This document shows positions 35,070-47,166 of a stretch of DNA of 64,000 nt, piece by piece. The DNA is taken from NCBI GenBank assembly GCA_026545225.1, contig CM048847.1, forward strand, positions 1,550,001-1,614,000, in the 5' to 3' direction. Both the position numbers and the translations under genes were made by a program. Position 1 is the first letter of the stretch. Each line of letters opens with the position of its first letter. Source of the DNA: Cornus controversa (taxonomy: Eukaryota > Streptophyta > Magnoliopsida > Cornales > Cornaceae). A model generated the notes under the pieces. It did not search any database and was not told the DNA's origin. It saw only the letters and a program-made list of their open reading frames with translations.

Positions 35070-35165
35070 TGTAAGGACCGGAATTTTGTTGACCGGTTCC
35101 GGGTGGATTTTGACCGGATTTAATTTTTTTTTTTTGAATAAATTAATTTTGAAAAAAATATGTGG

Positions 35166-35360
35166 ATATATATATATATATAAATGGAACTATATATATA
35201 TATATGTGTGTAGAAGTGGATGTTTATATAAATGGGTATACATGTGTGTATTGTGCATGTATATTGGACTTAAGTGGAATAAAATACATGGAATACATGT
35301 ATTGGGTGTATAGTGTAGTATATTATATATATATATATATATATGTATATAATATGTGTG
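35166..35360. repeat. TA-rich microsatellites at the start of the solo LTR
   Basis: TA runs at about 35166-35182, 35190-35205 and 35322-35345 are separated by TGTGTG-rich sequence. Similar TA runs occupy the equivalent place in element 1. Confidence 0.8.
35346..35353 (+). promoter_or_regulatory. Possible TATA box of the solo LTR
   Basis: TATATAAT is the last AT-rich word before the purine tract that opens at 35411, and it sits about 280 bp into the LTR. A start site some 30 bp downstream would place the GA tract in the leader. Many TATA-like words occur nearby, so the choice is weak. Confidence 0.2.
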
Positions 35361-35410
35361 GACCAAATGATAAGAAGAGAAGATAAGAGAATGAGTGGTC
35401 TCGGCTAAAA

Positions 35411-35960
35411 GAGAAGAAAAGAAAAAGAAAAGAAAAGAAAAGAAAAGAAAAGGAAAAGAAGAAAAGGAAAAAGAGAAGGGGAAACCGAGGGAGAAGAGTG
35501 AGATCGGGAGAGAGAGAACCGAGAGGAAGAAGAGGCTTCGGCGGCAGGTGGGTTCTCACGACGGGGCTTCGGCCGGTCGTCGGCAACGGTGGCGACGTGG
35601 GGTGAAGTTGCCCGACGTCGCATGGTGGCTCGGTGCGGCGGAGCGGTTCGCGAATGAGGAGTTGTGCACGGTGGGGTTCCACCTGGGCGACGGCGACGGC
35701 GGTCGCGACGGCTGGAGGAGGCCGAGGTTGGTCCGATTTTGGGTTGGGTTCGCCGGTTCGGTTGGACTCTTCGATGTGGCTTCGGCTGGTGCTCAGACCG
35801 TACGGGGTTTGTTTCGGTGAGCTCCGGCGGCGGCTAGCGGTGGTGGTGCAGGGTTGAAATGGCTGTTTTTGGTTCGGGTGATGGTTGAGCTTGGTGGCTC
35901 GGCTGTGACGGCTTGTTTGGGTGAGTTTCGGTAGGGGCGATCCTCGGTTGGGCTCTTCCA
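35411..35960 (+). other. Purine tract and GC-rich patch of the solo LTR
   Basis: GAAAA and GAGA repeats (35411-35533) are followed by a CpG-dense stretch, GGCTTCGGCGGCAGG onward. The same order is found on the element strand of element 1. A short in-frame resemblance between the two subfamilies exists just after the tract (35607-35665 against the minus strand of about 13720-13830), but neither frame is long or bounded in a gene-like way. Confidence 0.5.
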
Positions 35961-36999
35961 TGTGGGTTCGGTTTCAAGGTTTTCATGGCTGTTTGGGTAG
36001 CTTGCTGAGGTGGTCTGATAATGGAGGTTTCTTAGGTGGAGCTCGTGGGTTGCGACTAGTTTTGGTGTTCGGTAGTTGCGGGTGATCATAACAGGTGGTG
36101 TTGGCGAGTGGTTCACCGTGTTTGGCCTTGGCTGGTAAGTCCGTTGAGGTGAGTCGCTGTGTTCGGTTGCTAGTTGGTTGGGTTTGGATTTCGAATGAGT
36201 TCCACTTGTGTATGGTTTGTTGGCGATGGAGGCTCGGTGATGGCAGATTGTACTATTCAAAGTGGGTTTTTCGGCTTGGCTAGATGGTGGGCCGAGGTTT
36301 GGTGGTTGCCGACGCATGTTCACAGAGGGGTATGCACGACTGTGGTGTCACGACTGGTATAGGGGGATGTTGCAGATGGTTGGCTTGGTGAGTACTTTGG
36401 GTGGTTTACGGCTGATGGTGGTGAGGCTAGTTATGGGTTGGATTTGGATTGGAAATGGGCTGAAATAAAATTGGGTTCATATTTTGTAAATTGGGTTGGT
36501 TTATTTGAACATCATAGTGCAGCTTGGTGCTTGAAATTGGGGTGGTTTGTTGATGGCTTGGGGTGGCTTCGGCGAGAAACTCGTGGCCCATTTGGCTGGT
36601 ACGTGGTGAGGGCAGCTGGTGTGGTTCATGGTAGTTTTATTTTGTGGGTTAATTGTAGAGTGTTCCATGATGGAAGTGGGTTGCTTGCTTCCATAGTTTT
36701 GGCTGCCATGATTCCAGGTTGGTGGTTAGTTTGGATTGGTTTGAAAAATGATTTGAGTTATCATAGGAATTAGTTCTAGTTTGGGCCTCAAAGTTTAAAT
36801 TAAAGTGGGCTGTTATATTGGGTTTCCTTGAGATCAATTGGGCTTTGGATTTGAAATAGAGCCGGACTGGATGGGAACCTAGACGTGGACTGGACCGAGC
36901 ATGGAAATAGGCCGCTTGGCAGGCGCGGGCACAGAAAAAGCTGGACCTAAGGCAAGTTGATTCTTGCCTCTATCTCTATGTATATTTTAATTATGCTGA

Positions 37000-38400
37000 T
37001 TAATTTTACATATGTGCGTAATTTGATCGTATGTGGTCTTTGCATATATATATGTGCATATATATATATATATAAAGATGGATGTATATGTATATGCGTG
37101 GGAGGTGAGGATATATATATATGTGGGTAGATATATATATATATATATGTGTGTGGGCTTGAAGGGTAAGAGCATTGTTAAGTGCGGATACCGAATTGCA
37201 TTGTCACATGCATATTTAGGGATTGAGCCATGTAAAGTATGCTAAATTATGTATGTACATTTAGCTAGATGTTGCCTTGTATACATATATGATTCTTATA
37301 CGTGAGTTGAATGTATGTAAGTATATACGTGATTATATATGTGGTGCAGTAGTTGAAATGCATGCTAACTTGCTTATAGCATAGAAGAGCATTGAAAAAG
37401 CATGAATTACGTGAATTGTTCTGTAGGTTTTTACTACCTACATGGGCGACATGATATGTATATATATATATATTTGCGTGATTGTATATAGTTGTAAGAA
37501 TGCATGTTAGTTGCTCGTAGTAAATGCATGATTGGAATGAAAGCATGATTATATTTATGCTAATATACGTATATATGTGATTATATGCAAGATGTGACAT
37601 CTATGTATATGTTGTGTATGTGCAAATGTGATTATGAATGATTTCCATGAAAAGTGTGTTTATTGGTGAAAACGTGAGGATGTGGTGTTTACAGATTTAT
37701 GCATGAAAGAAATGACTTTCTTGAAAAATGCATAAGCATGATGATTTCCATGATATGAGTGTGATGACATTGTGACAATCTTGAGGTGAAAGGAAAATGC
37801 ATTGATTTGACAAAAATGCATTCATGGTGTGGATAAGTGCATGGGTGTGATTATATGCACTATATATATGATTTTGGGGCAGGAGTGTGAAATTAAGATA
37901 AGGGGATGGCCCCTAGGGTGAAAGACCCAAAACTTGGCCAAGAGGAGGTGCTCCCTTCGGGTTAGTAACCCGATAAAGCACAAGCAGAGTTTGGGTGCCG
38001 AAGAGACCCTTACTATTGGAGTGATGAGAAAGCCCCTTATGAATTAGTTTGGTGTGAGTTATATACGTATGTATTTGCACTTCATGTGAAGCATCATGCA
38101 TGATTTGAGAAATGTGGATGTTTGGGTAAAAATGCATGAGCATGTGCATTTATGCATGATTCAATGGATCTTGTTGAGTAGGTGACGTGGTATTTGATTC
38201 ACATTCTTCATGTAAATGCTTCTGTTCATATATGTTTTCTATACATAATGACGTTGGAAGTGTACTGCCTTGAACATGTTGTAAATGATTTTCATAAGTC
38301 ATGTACAGTTGATTTAAATGTTCATAAGTGCTAGAACTGCCATGTGCATTGTTAGTTCATGTATGCTAGGAGGGGCATGACTTTAAATATGGTGATATAT
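37000..38400. other. AT-rich zone of the solo LTR, with a subfamily-specific insert
   Basis: Sequence rich in ATGCAT and TATATG words holds TA runs at about 37040-37075 and 37110-37148. At 37880-38060 it carries a more complex stretch (GGTGCTCCCTTCGGGTTAG, AAGCCCCTTATGAATTAG) in roughly the position of the 47-bp minisatellite of element 1. No gene is seen. Confidence 0.5.
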
Positions 38401-38404
38401 TTTA

Positions 38405-38560
38405 GTGCGTGTATATTTTTGAGAATATGTGAGGATCGACCTGCTGCTGCGATGATAGTATGGTTCTACTTATCTTGTTGGGCCTTTGAGCTCACCCCCT
38501 CCCAGGTTTTGCAGGTATTGCTGATTACGGAGTCAGTTAGAGGACTCATAGTACCGGTGG
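38405..38560 (+). other. Conserved LTR block, solo LTR copy
   Basis: It contains GAGGATCGACCTGCTGC, TTGGGCCTTTGAGCTCACC, CCCTCCCAGG and TTTTGCAGGTA in the same spacing as element 1, with no gaps over about 130 bp. It is the best-conserved stretch I can find between the two subfamilies apart from the termini. Confidence 0.55.
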
Positions 38561-38753
38561 CAGAGGTAGTAGTTAAATTCTTTAGAATTTAATGTATAAC
38601 TAGGACATTTGGGTTAGATGTATGGAGCGAATATGGTGATTCAGTTCCTTCAGATGTATTTCATTCATGTGATGTATAGATTTAATACGGACATTCAAGG
38701 ACTGAGGCATGTATAATTATGATTGTTTTATGCATGTTGTAGAAAGTTTGGGG

Positions 38754-38826
38754 GGACACGGGCCCAGAAGTGTCCATTTTATTGTTTAGATATAAATGCT
38801 GGGGGGACACGTGCCCAGAAGTATCC
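38754..38826 (+). other. Paired hairpins in the solo LTR
   Basis: GGACAC...GTGTCC at 38754-38775 is followed 51 bp on by GGACAC...GTATCC at 38805-38826. The second has one arm mismatch (G-U pairing is still possible in RNA). Loops read GGGCCCAGAA and GTGCCCAGAA, and a G-run precedes each. Confidence 0.65.
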
Positions 38827-39073
38827 ATATAAATTGTAAAGCAGGTACATCACACCAGGGGCTGATTATTTAGAATGGGTCATGCCCGATTTTCGTGAAA
38901 ATCATTTGCAAGGGCCATTGATGATCTTATGTCACCTGAATGGTGTACATATAGAATGCTTCCGCAATAGAATAGATTAAAATGAGATTAAGGTGTGGGA
39001 ACTTGAGGTGAAATTACGGATTCACCCCCGTTTCCCTCACTCCTAACCGGGTGTCGGAAACCGGGGCGTGACA

Positions 39074-39078
39074 CTATC
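39074..39078. repeat. Right target-site duplication of the solo LTR (CTATC)
   Basis: It directly follows GCGTGACA. The next landmark (39307) lies 4009 bp beyond the expected 35298, equal to the LTR plus 5 bp, so the insertion removed no satellite. Confidence 0.93.
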
Positions 39079-41529
39079 GAGGATTTTAAACAAGTTTAGT
39101 TTGAGTTGTTCTAATTCAAAAACCCATTCCTTGAGAAGTCGTGCCTTAATCAGAATCGTAAGTTTCTTTTTTCCAAATTAGACTATCAAAACATCCAAAA
39201 GAAGTGACGAACATGTCAATCCGATCTTCATCACAACCATATGGTGCTTTGTTCCAAGTTCGACCGTTTGGACATCTAAAGGAAACAATTAGCAAGCTAC
39301 CAACCATTTTAAACTTGTTTCATTTGAGTTGTTTTGATTCGAAAACCGCATTCCAAGAGAAGTCATGCCATAATACTAATCGTACGCTGCTTTTTTCTAA
39401 ATGAAACCATCAAAGCGTCCCAAAGAAACGACGAGCAAGTCAATCCGATCTTCATCCGTGTTTGTTTGAGTTGTTCTGAGTCGAAAGAACAATTGCTTGC
39501 AATAATCAGGCATGACGACAACCGTATGGCGCTTTGTGCTAGAATTGACCATCTGGATGTCCAGAAGAATAGAGAATGACAAGAATGGTTTTGAACTTGT
39601 TTCGTTTGACTTGTCCTGATTCGAAAAGTCCCAATCCACGTGAAATCGTGCCATACTTAGAATTATACATTGCTTTATGCCAAATTCAACCATCAGGACA
39701 TCCTGAATCAAAAATAGTAATTCCTTGCTGCACTCATGAATGATCACAACCGTATGGTGCTCTATGCCAACTTCAACCATCTGGAAAAGTAAAAGAAACA
39801 ATTCCCAAGCTATCGAGGATTTTAAACAAGTTTAGTTTGAGTTGTTCTGATTCAAAAACCCATTCCTTGAGAAGTCGTGCCATAATCAGAATCGTAAGTT
39901 TCTTTTTTCCAAATTAGACCATCAAAACATCCAAAAGAAGTGACGAACATGTCAATCCGATCTTCATCACAACCATATGGTGCTTTGTTCCAAGTTCGAC
40001 CGTTTGGACATCTAAAGGAAACAATTAGCAAGCTACCAACCATTTTAAACTTGTTTCATTTGAGTTGTTTTGATTCGAAAACCGCATTCCAAGAGAAGTC
40101 ATGCCATAATACTAATCGTACGCTACTTTTTTCTAAATGAAACCATCAAAGCGTCCCAAAGAAACGACGAGCATGTCGATCCGATCTTCATCCATGTTTG
40201 TTTGAGTTGTTCTGAGTCAAAAAGAACAATTGCTTGCAATAATCAGGCATGACGACAACCGTATGGCGGTTTGTGCTAGAATTGACCATCTGGATGTTCA
40301 GAAAAATAGAGAATGATAACAACGGTTTCGAACTTGTTTCGTTTGACTTGTCCTGATTTGAAAAGTCCAATCCACGTCAAATCGTGCCATACTTAGAATT
40401 ATACATTGCTTTATGCCAAATTCAACCATCAGGACATCCTGAATCAAAAATAGTAATTCCTTGCTGCACTCATGAATGATCACAACCGTATGGTGCTCTA
40501 TGCCAACTTCAACCATCTGGTAAAGTAAAAGAAACAATTCCCAAGCTATCGAGGATTTTAAACAAGTTTAGTTTGAGTTGTTCTGATTCAAAAACCCATT
40601 CCTTGAGAAGTCGTGCCATAATCAGAATCGTAAGTTTCTTTTTTCCAAATTAGACCATCAAAACATCCAAAAGAAGTGACGAACATGTCAATCCGATCTT
40701 CATCACAACCATATGGTGCTTTGTTCCAAGTTCGACCGTTTGGACATCTAAAGGAAACAATTAGCAAGCTACCAACCATTTTAAACTTGTTTCATTTGAG
40801 TTGTTTTGATTCGAAAACCGCATTCCAAGAGAAGTCATGCCATAATACTAATCGTACGCTGCTTTTTTCTAAAGGAAACCATCAAAGCGTCCCAAAGAAA
40901 CGACGGGCATGTCAATCCGATCTTCATCCGTGTTTGTTTGAGTTGTTCTGAGTCGAAAGAACAATTGCTTGCAATAATCAGGCATGACGACAACCGTATG
41001 GCGCTTTGTGCTATAATTGACCATCTGGATGTCCAGAAAAATAGAGAATGACAAGAACGGTTTCGAACTTGTTTCGTTTGACTTGTCCTGATTCAAAAAG
41101 TCACAATCCACGTGAAATCGTGCCATACCTAGAATTATACATTGCTTTATGCCAAATTCAACCGTCAGGATGTCCTGAATCAAAAAGAGTAATTCCATGC
41201 TGCACCCATGAATGATCACAACCGTATGGTGCTCTATGCCAACTTCAACCATCTGGACAAGTAAAAGAAACAATTGCCAAGCTATCGATGATTTTAAACA
41301 AGTTTAGTTTGAGTTGTTCTGATTCAAAAACCCATTCCTTGAGAAGTCGTGCCATAATCAGAATCGTAAGTTTCTTTTTTCCAAATTAGACCATCAAAAC
41401 ATCCAAAAGAAGTGACGAACATGTCAATCCGATCTTCATCACAACCATATGGTGCTTTGTTCCAAGTTCGACCGTTTGGACATCTAAAGGAAACAATTAG
41501 CAAGCTACCAACCATTTTAAACTTGTTTC
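39074..41529. repeat. Duplicated segment, copy a (offset 8093 bp)
   Basis: This segment matches 47167-49622 with only a few differences found, for example GTGCCTTAATC against GTGCCATAATC, and CCTGATTC against CCGGATTC. It begins exactly at the solo LTR and stops matching at 41530, where this copy has TTTCGTTTGAG and the other TTTCATTTGAG. Confidence 0.85.
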
Positions 41530-44500
41530 GTTTGAGTTGTTTTGATTCGAAAACCGCATTCCAAGAGAAGTCATGCCATAATACTAATCGTACGCTGCTT
41601 TTTTCTAAATGAAACCATCAAAGCGTCCCAAAGAAATGACGAGCATGTCAATCCGATCTTCATCCGTGTTTGCTTGAGTTGTTCTGAGTCGAAAGAACAA
41701 TTGCTTGCAATAATCAGGCATGACGACAACCGTATGGCGCTTTGTGCTATAATTGACCATCTGGATGTCCAGAAAAATAGAGAATGACAAGAACGGTTTC
41801 GAACTTGTTTCGTTTGACTTGTCCTGATTCAAAAAGTCCCAATCCACGTGAAATCGTGCCATACCTAGAATTATACATTGCTTTATGCCAAATTCAACCG
41901 TCAGGATGTCCTGAATCAAAAATAGTAATTCCATGCTGCACCCATGAATGATCACAACCGTTAGGTGCTCTATGCCAACTTCAACCATCTGGACAAGTAA
42001 AAGAAACAATTGCCAAGCTATCGATGATTTTAAACAAGTTTAGTTTGAGTTGTTCTGATTCAAAAACCCATTCCTTGAGAAGTCGTGCCATAATCAGAAT
42101 CGTAAGTTTCTTTTTTCCAAATTAGACCATCAAAACATCCAAAAGAAGTGACGAACATGTCAATCCGATCTTCATCACAACCATATGGTGCTTTGTTCCA
42201 AGTTTGACCGTTTGGACATCTAAAGGAAACAATTAGCAACCTACCAACCATTTTAAACTTGTTTCATTTGAGTTGTTTGATTCAAAAACCGCATTCCAAG
42301 AGAAGTCATGCCATAATACTAATCGTACGCTGCTTTTTTCTAAATAAAACCATCAAAGCGTCCCAAAGAAACGACGAGCATGTCAATCCGATCTTCATCC
42401 GTGTTTGTTTGAGTTGTTCTGAGTCGAAAGAACAATTGCTTGCAATAATCAGGCATGACGACAACCGTATGGCGCTTTGTGCTAGAATTGACCATCTGGA
42501 TGTCCAAAAAAATAGAGAATGACAAGAACGATTTCGAACTTGTTTCGTTTGACTTGTCCTGATTCAAAAAAGTCCAATCCACGTGAAATCGTGCCATACC
42601 TAGAATTATACGTTGCTTTATGCCAAATTCAACCGTCAGGATGTCCTGAATCGAAAAGAGTAATTCCATGCTGCACCCATGAATGATCACGACCGTATGG
42701 TGCTCTATGCCAACTTCAACCATCTGGACAAGTAAAAGAAACAATTGCCAAGCTATCGATGATTTTAAACAAGTTTAGTTTGAGTTGTTCTGATTCAAAA
42801 ACCCATTCCTTGAGAAGTCGTGCCATAATCAGAATCGTAAGTTTCTTTTTTCCAAATTAGACCATCAAAACATCCAAAAGAAGTGACGAACATGTCAATC
42901 CGATCTTCATCACAACCATATGGTGCTTTGTTCCAAGTTCGACCGTTTGGACATCTAAAGGAAACAATTAGCAAGCTACCAACCATTTTAAACTTGTTTC
43001 GTTTGAGTTGTTTTGATTCGAAAACCGCATTCCAAGAGAAGTCATGCCATAATACTAATCGTACGCTGCTTTTTTCTAAATGAAACCATCAAAGCGTCCC
43101 AAAGAAATGACGAGCATGTCAATCCGATCTTCATCCGTGTTTGCTTGAGTTGTTCTGAGTCGAAAGAACAATTGCTTGCAATAATCAGGCATGACGACAA
43201 CCGTATGGCGCTTTGTGCTATAATTGACCATCTGGATGTCCAGAAAAATAGAGAATGACAAGAACGGTTTCGAACTTGTTTCGTTTGACTTGTCCTGATT
43301 CGAAAAGTCCCAATCCACGTGAAATCGTGCCATACCTAGAATTATACATTGCTTTATGCCAAATTCAACCGTCAGGATGTCCTGAATCAAAAATAGTAAT
43401 TCCATGCTGCACCCATGAATGATCACAACCGTTAGGTGCTCTATGCCAACTTCAACCATCTGGACAAGTAAAAGAAACAATTGCCAAGCTATCGATGATT
43501 TTAAACAAGTTTAGTTTGAGTTGTTCTGATTCAAAAACCCATTCCTTGAGAAGTCGTGCCATAATCAGAATCGTAAGTTTCTTTTTTCCAAATTAGACCA
43601 TCAAAACATCCAAAAGAAGTGACGAACATGTCAATCCGATCTTCATCACAACCATATGGTGCTTTGTTCCAAGTTCGACCGTTTGGACATCTAAAGGAAA
43701 CAATTAGCAACCTACCAACCATTTTAAACTTGTTTCATTTGAGTTGTTTGATTCAAAAACCGCATTCCAAGAGAAGTCATGCCATAATACTAATCGTACG
43801 CTGCTTTTTTCTAAATGAAACCATCAAAGCGTCCCAAAGAAACGACGAGCATGTCAATCCGATCTTCATCCGTGTTTGTTTGAGTTGTTCTGAGTCGAAA
43901 GAACAATTGCTTGCAATAATCAGGCATGACGACAACCGTATGGCGCTTTGTGCTAGAATTGACCATCTGGATGTCCAAAAAAATAGAGAATGACAAGAAC
44001 GATTTCGAACTTGTTTCGTTTGACTTGTCCTGATTCAAAAAAGTCCAATCCACGTGAAATCGTGCCATACCTAGAATTATACGTTGCTTTATGCCAAATT
44101 CAACCGTCAGGATGTCCTGAATCGAAAAGAGTAATTCCATGCTGCACCCATGAATGATCACGACCGTATGGTGCTCTATGCCAACTTCAACCATCTGGAC
44201 AAGTAAAAGAAACAATTCCCAAGCTATCGAGGATTTTAAACAAGTTTAGTTTGAGTTGTTCTGATTCAAAAACCCATTCCTTGAGAAGTCGTGCCATAAT
44301 CAGAATCGTAAGTTTCTTTTTTCCAAATTAGACCATCAAAACATCCAAAAGAAGTGACGAACATGTCAATCCGATCTTCATCACAACCATATGGTGCTTT
44401 GTTCCAAGTTCGACCGTTTGGACATCTAAAGGAAACAATTAGCAAGCTACCAACCATTTTAAACTTGTTTCGTTTGAGTTGTTTTGATTCGAAAACCGCA

Positions 44501-46430
44501 TTCCAAGAGAAGTCATGCCATAATACTAATCGTACGCTGCTTTTTTCTAAATGAAACCATCAAAGCGTCCCAAAGAAATGACGAGCATGTCAATCCGATC
44601 TTCATCCGTGTTTGCTTGAGTTGTTCTGAGTCGAAAGAACAATTGCTTGCAATAATCAGGCATGACGACAACCGTATGGCGCTTTGTGCTATAATTGACC
44701 ATCTGGATGTCCAGAAAAATAGAGAATGACAAGAACGGTTTCGAACTTGTTTCGTTTGACTTGTCCTGATTCGAAAAGTCCCAATCCACGTGAAATCGTG
44801 CCATACCTAGAATTATACATTGCTTTATGCCAAATTCAACCGTCAGGATGTCCTGAATCAAAAATAGTAATTCCATGCTGCACCCATGAATGATCACAAC
44901 CGTTAGGTGCTCTATGCCAACTTCAACCATCTGGACAAGTAAAAGAAACAATTGCCAAGCTATCGATGATTTTAAACAAGTTTAGTTTGAGTTGTTCTGA
45001 TTCAAAAACCCATTCCTTGAGAAGTCGTGCCATAATCAGAATCGTAAGTTTCTTTTTTCCAAATTAGACCATCAAAACATCCAAAAGAAGTGACGAACAT
45101 GTCAATCCGATCTTCATCACAACCATATGGTGCTTTGTTCCAAGTTCGACCGTTTGGACATCAAAAGGAAACAATTAGCAACCTACCAACCATTTTAAAC
45201 TTGTTTCATTTGAGTTGTTTGATTCAAAAACCGCATTCCAAGAGAAGTCATGCCATAATACTAATCGTACGCTGCTTTTTTCTAAATGAAACCATCAAAG
45301 CGTCCCAAAGAAACGACGAGCATGTCAATCCGATCTTCATCCGTGTTTGTTTGAGTTGTTCTGAGTCGAAAGAACAATTGCTTGCAATAATCAGGCATGA
45401 CGACAACCGTATGGCGCTTTGTGCTAGAATTGACCATCTGGATGTCCAAAAAAATAGAGAATGACAAGAACGATTTCGAACTTGTTTCGTTTGACTTGTC
45501 CTGATTCAAAAAAGTCCAATCCACGTGAAATCGTGCCATACCTAGAATTATACGTTGCTTTATGCCAAATTCAACCGTCAGGATGTCCTGAATCGAAAAG
45601 AGTAATTCCATGCTGCACCCATGAATGATCACGACCGTATGGTGCTCTATGCCAACTTCAACCATCTGGACAAGTAAAAGAAACAATTCCCAAGCTATCG
45701 AGGATTTTAAACAAGTTTAGTTTGAGTTGTTCTGATTCAAAAACCCATTCCTTGAGAAGTCGTGCCATAATCAGAATCGTAAGTTTCTTTTTTCCAAATT
45801 AGACCATCAAAACATCCAAAAGAAGTGACGAACATGTCAATCCGATCTTCATCACAACCATATGGTGCTTTGTTCCAAGTTCGACCGTTTGGACATCTAA
45901 AGGAAACAATTAGCAAGCTACCAACCATTTTAAACTTGTTTCGTTTGAGTTGTTTTGATTCGAAAACCGCATTCCAAGAGAAGTCATGCCATAATACTAA
46001 TCGTACGCTGCTTTTTTCTAAATGAAACCATCAAAGCGTCCCAAAGAAATGACGAGCATGTCAATCCGATCTTCATCCGTGTTTGCTTGAGTTGTTCTGA
46101 GTCGAAAGAACAATTGCTTGCAATAATCAGGCATGACGACAACCGTATGGCGCTTTGTGCTATAATTGACCATCTGGATGTCCAGAAAAATAGAGAATGA
46201 CAAGAACGGTTTCGAACTTGTTTCGTTTGACTTGTCCTGATTCGAAAAGTCCCAATCCACGTGAAATCGTGCCATACCTAGAATTATACATTGCTTTATG
46301 CCAAATTCAACCGTCAGGATGTCCTGAATCAAAAATAGTAATTCCATGCTGCACCCATGAATGATCACAACCGTTAGGTGCTCTATGCCAACTTCAACCA
46401 TCTGGACAAGTAAAAGAAACAATTGCCAAG
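41412..46430. repeat. Dimeric super-repeat, 1471 bp, about 3.5 copies
   Basis: ACTTGTTTCGTTTGAG occurs near 41520, 42991, 44462 and 45933, each 1471 bp apart. It alternates with units that have GAGTTGTTTGATTCAAAAAC near 42270, 43741 and 45212. ATCACAACCGTTAGG (GTTAGG private) near 41950, 43421, 44892 and 46363 follows the same rhythm. A further copy of the pair is at about 49500-50840. Confidence 0.88.
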
Positions 46431-47166
46431 CTATCGATGATTTTAAACAAGTTTAGTTTGAGTTGTTCTGATTCAAAAACCCATTCCTTGAGAAGTCGTG
46501 CCATAATCAGAATCGTAAGTTTCTTTTTTCCAAATTAGACCATCAAAACATCCAAAAGAAGTGACGAACATGTCAATCCGATCTTCATCACAACCATATG
46601 GTGCTTTGTTCCAAGTTCGACCGTTTGGACATCTAAAGGAAACAATTAGCAAGCTACCAACCATTTTAAACTTGTTTCATTTGAGTTGTTTTGATTCGAA
46701 AACCGCATTCCAAGAGAAGTTATGCCATAATACTAATCGTACGCTGCTTTTTTCTAAATGAAACCATCAAAGCGTCCCAAAGAAACGACGAGCATGTCGA
46801 TCCGATCTTCATCCATGTTTGTTTGAGTTGTTCTGAGTCGAAAAGAACAATTGCTTGCAATAATCAGGCATGACGACAACCGTATGGCGCTTTGTGCTAG
46901 AATTGACCATCTGGATGTTCAGAAAAATAGAGAATGATAACAACGGTTTCGAACTTGTTTCGTTTGACTTGTCCTGATTTGAAAAGTCCAATCCACGTGA
47001 AATCGTGCCATACTTAGAATTATACATTGCTTTACGCCAAATTCAACCATCGGGACATCCTGAATCAAAAATAGTAATTCCTTGCTGCACTCATGAATGA
47101 TCACAACCGTATGGTGCTCTATGCCAACTTCAACCATCTGGAAAAGTAAAAGAAACAATTCCCAAG

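Larger units (their letters stand above)
35070..39073 (+). mobile_element. Solo LTR of a related Ty3/gypsy-type subfamily
   Basis: A single LTR of 4004 bp, TGTAAGG...GTGACA, is flanked by CTATC duplications with no interior, PBS or PPT. It is homologous to the LTRs of element 1 but in opposite orientation and clearly diverged. Both share the termini, the purine tract, the GC-rich patch, the conserved GAGCTCACCCCC block and the paired hairpins. It lacks the 47-bp minisatellite, and its middle (about 37880-38060) has an unrelated stretch. The usual origin is insertion of a full element followed by recombination between its two LTRs. The longest open frames (35323-35961 minus, 35395-35820 plus, 35793-36323 minus) are low-complexity or compositional and I do not call them genes. 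Confidence 0.93.

Noticed and set aside
35323-35961. 212-codon minus-strand frame and 141-codon plus-strand frame in the solo LTR
   Set aside because: Both cover the purine tract and GC-rich patch, where stop codons are rare by composition. The proteins are Pro/Ser/Phe- or Lys/Glu/Arg-rich low-complexity sequence and are not kept as frames in element 1.
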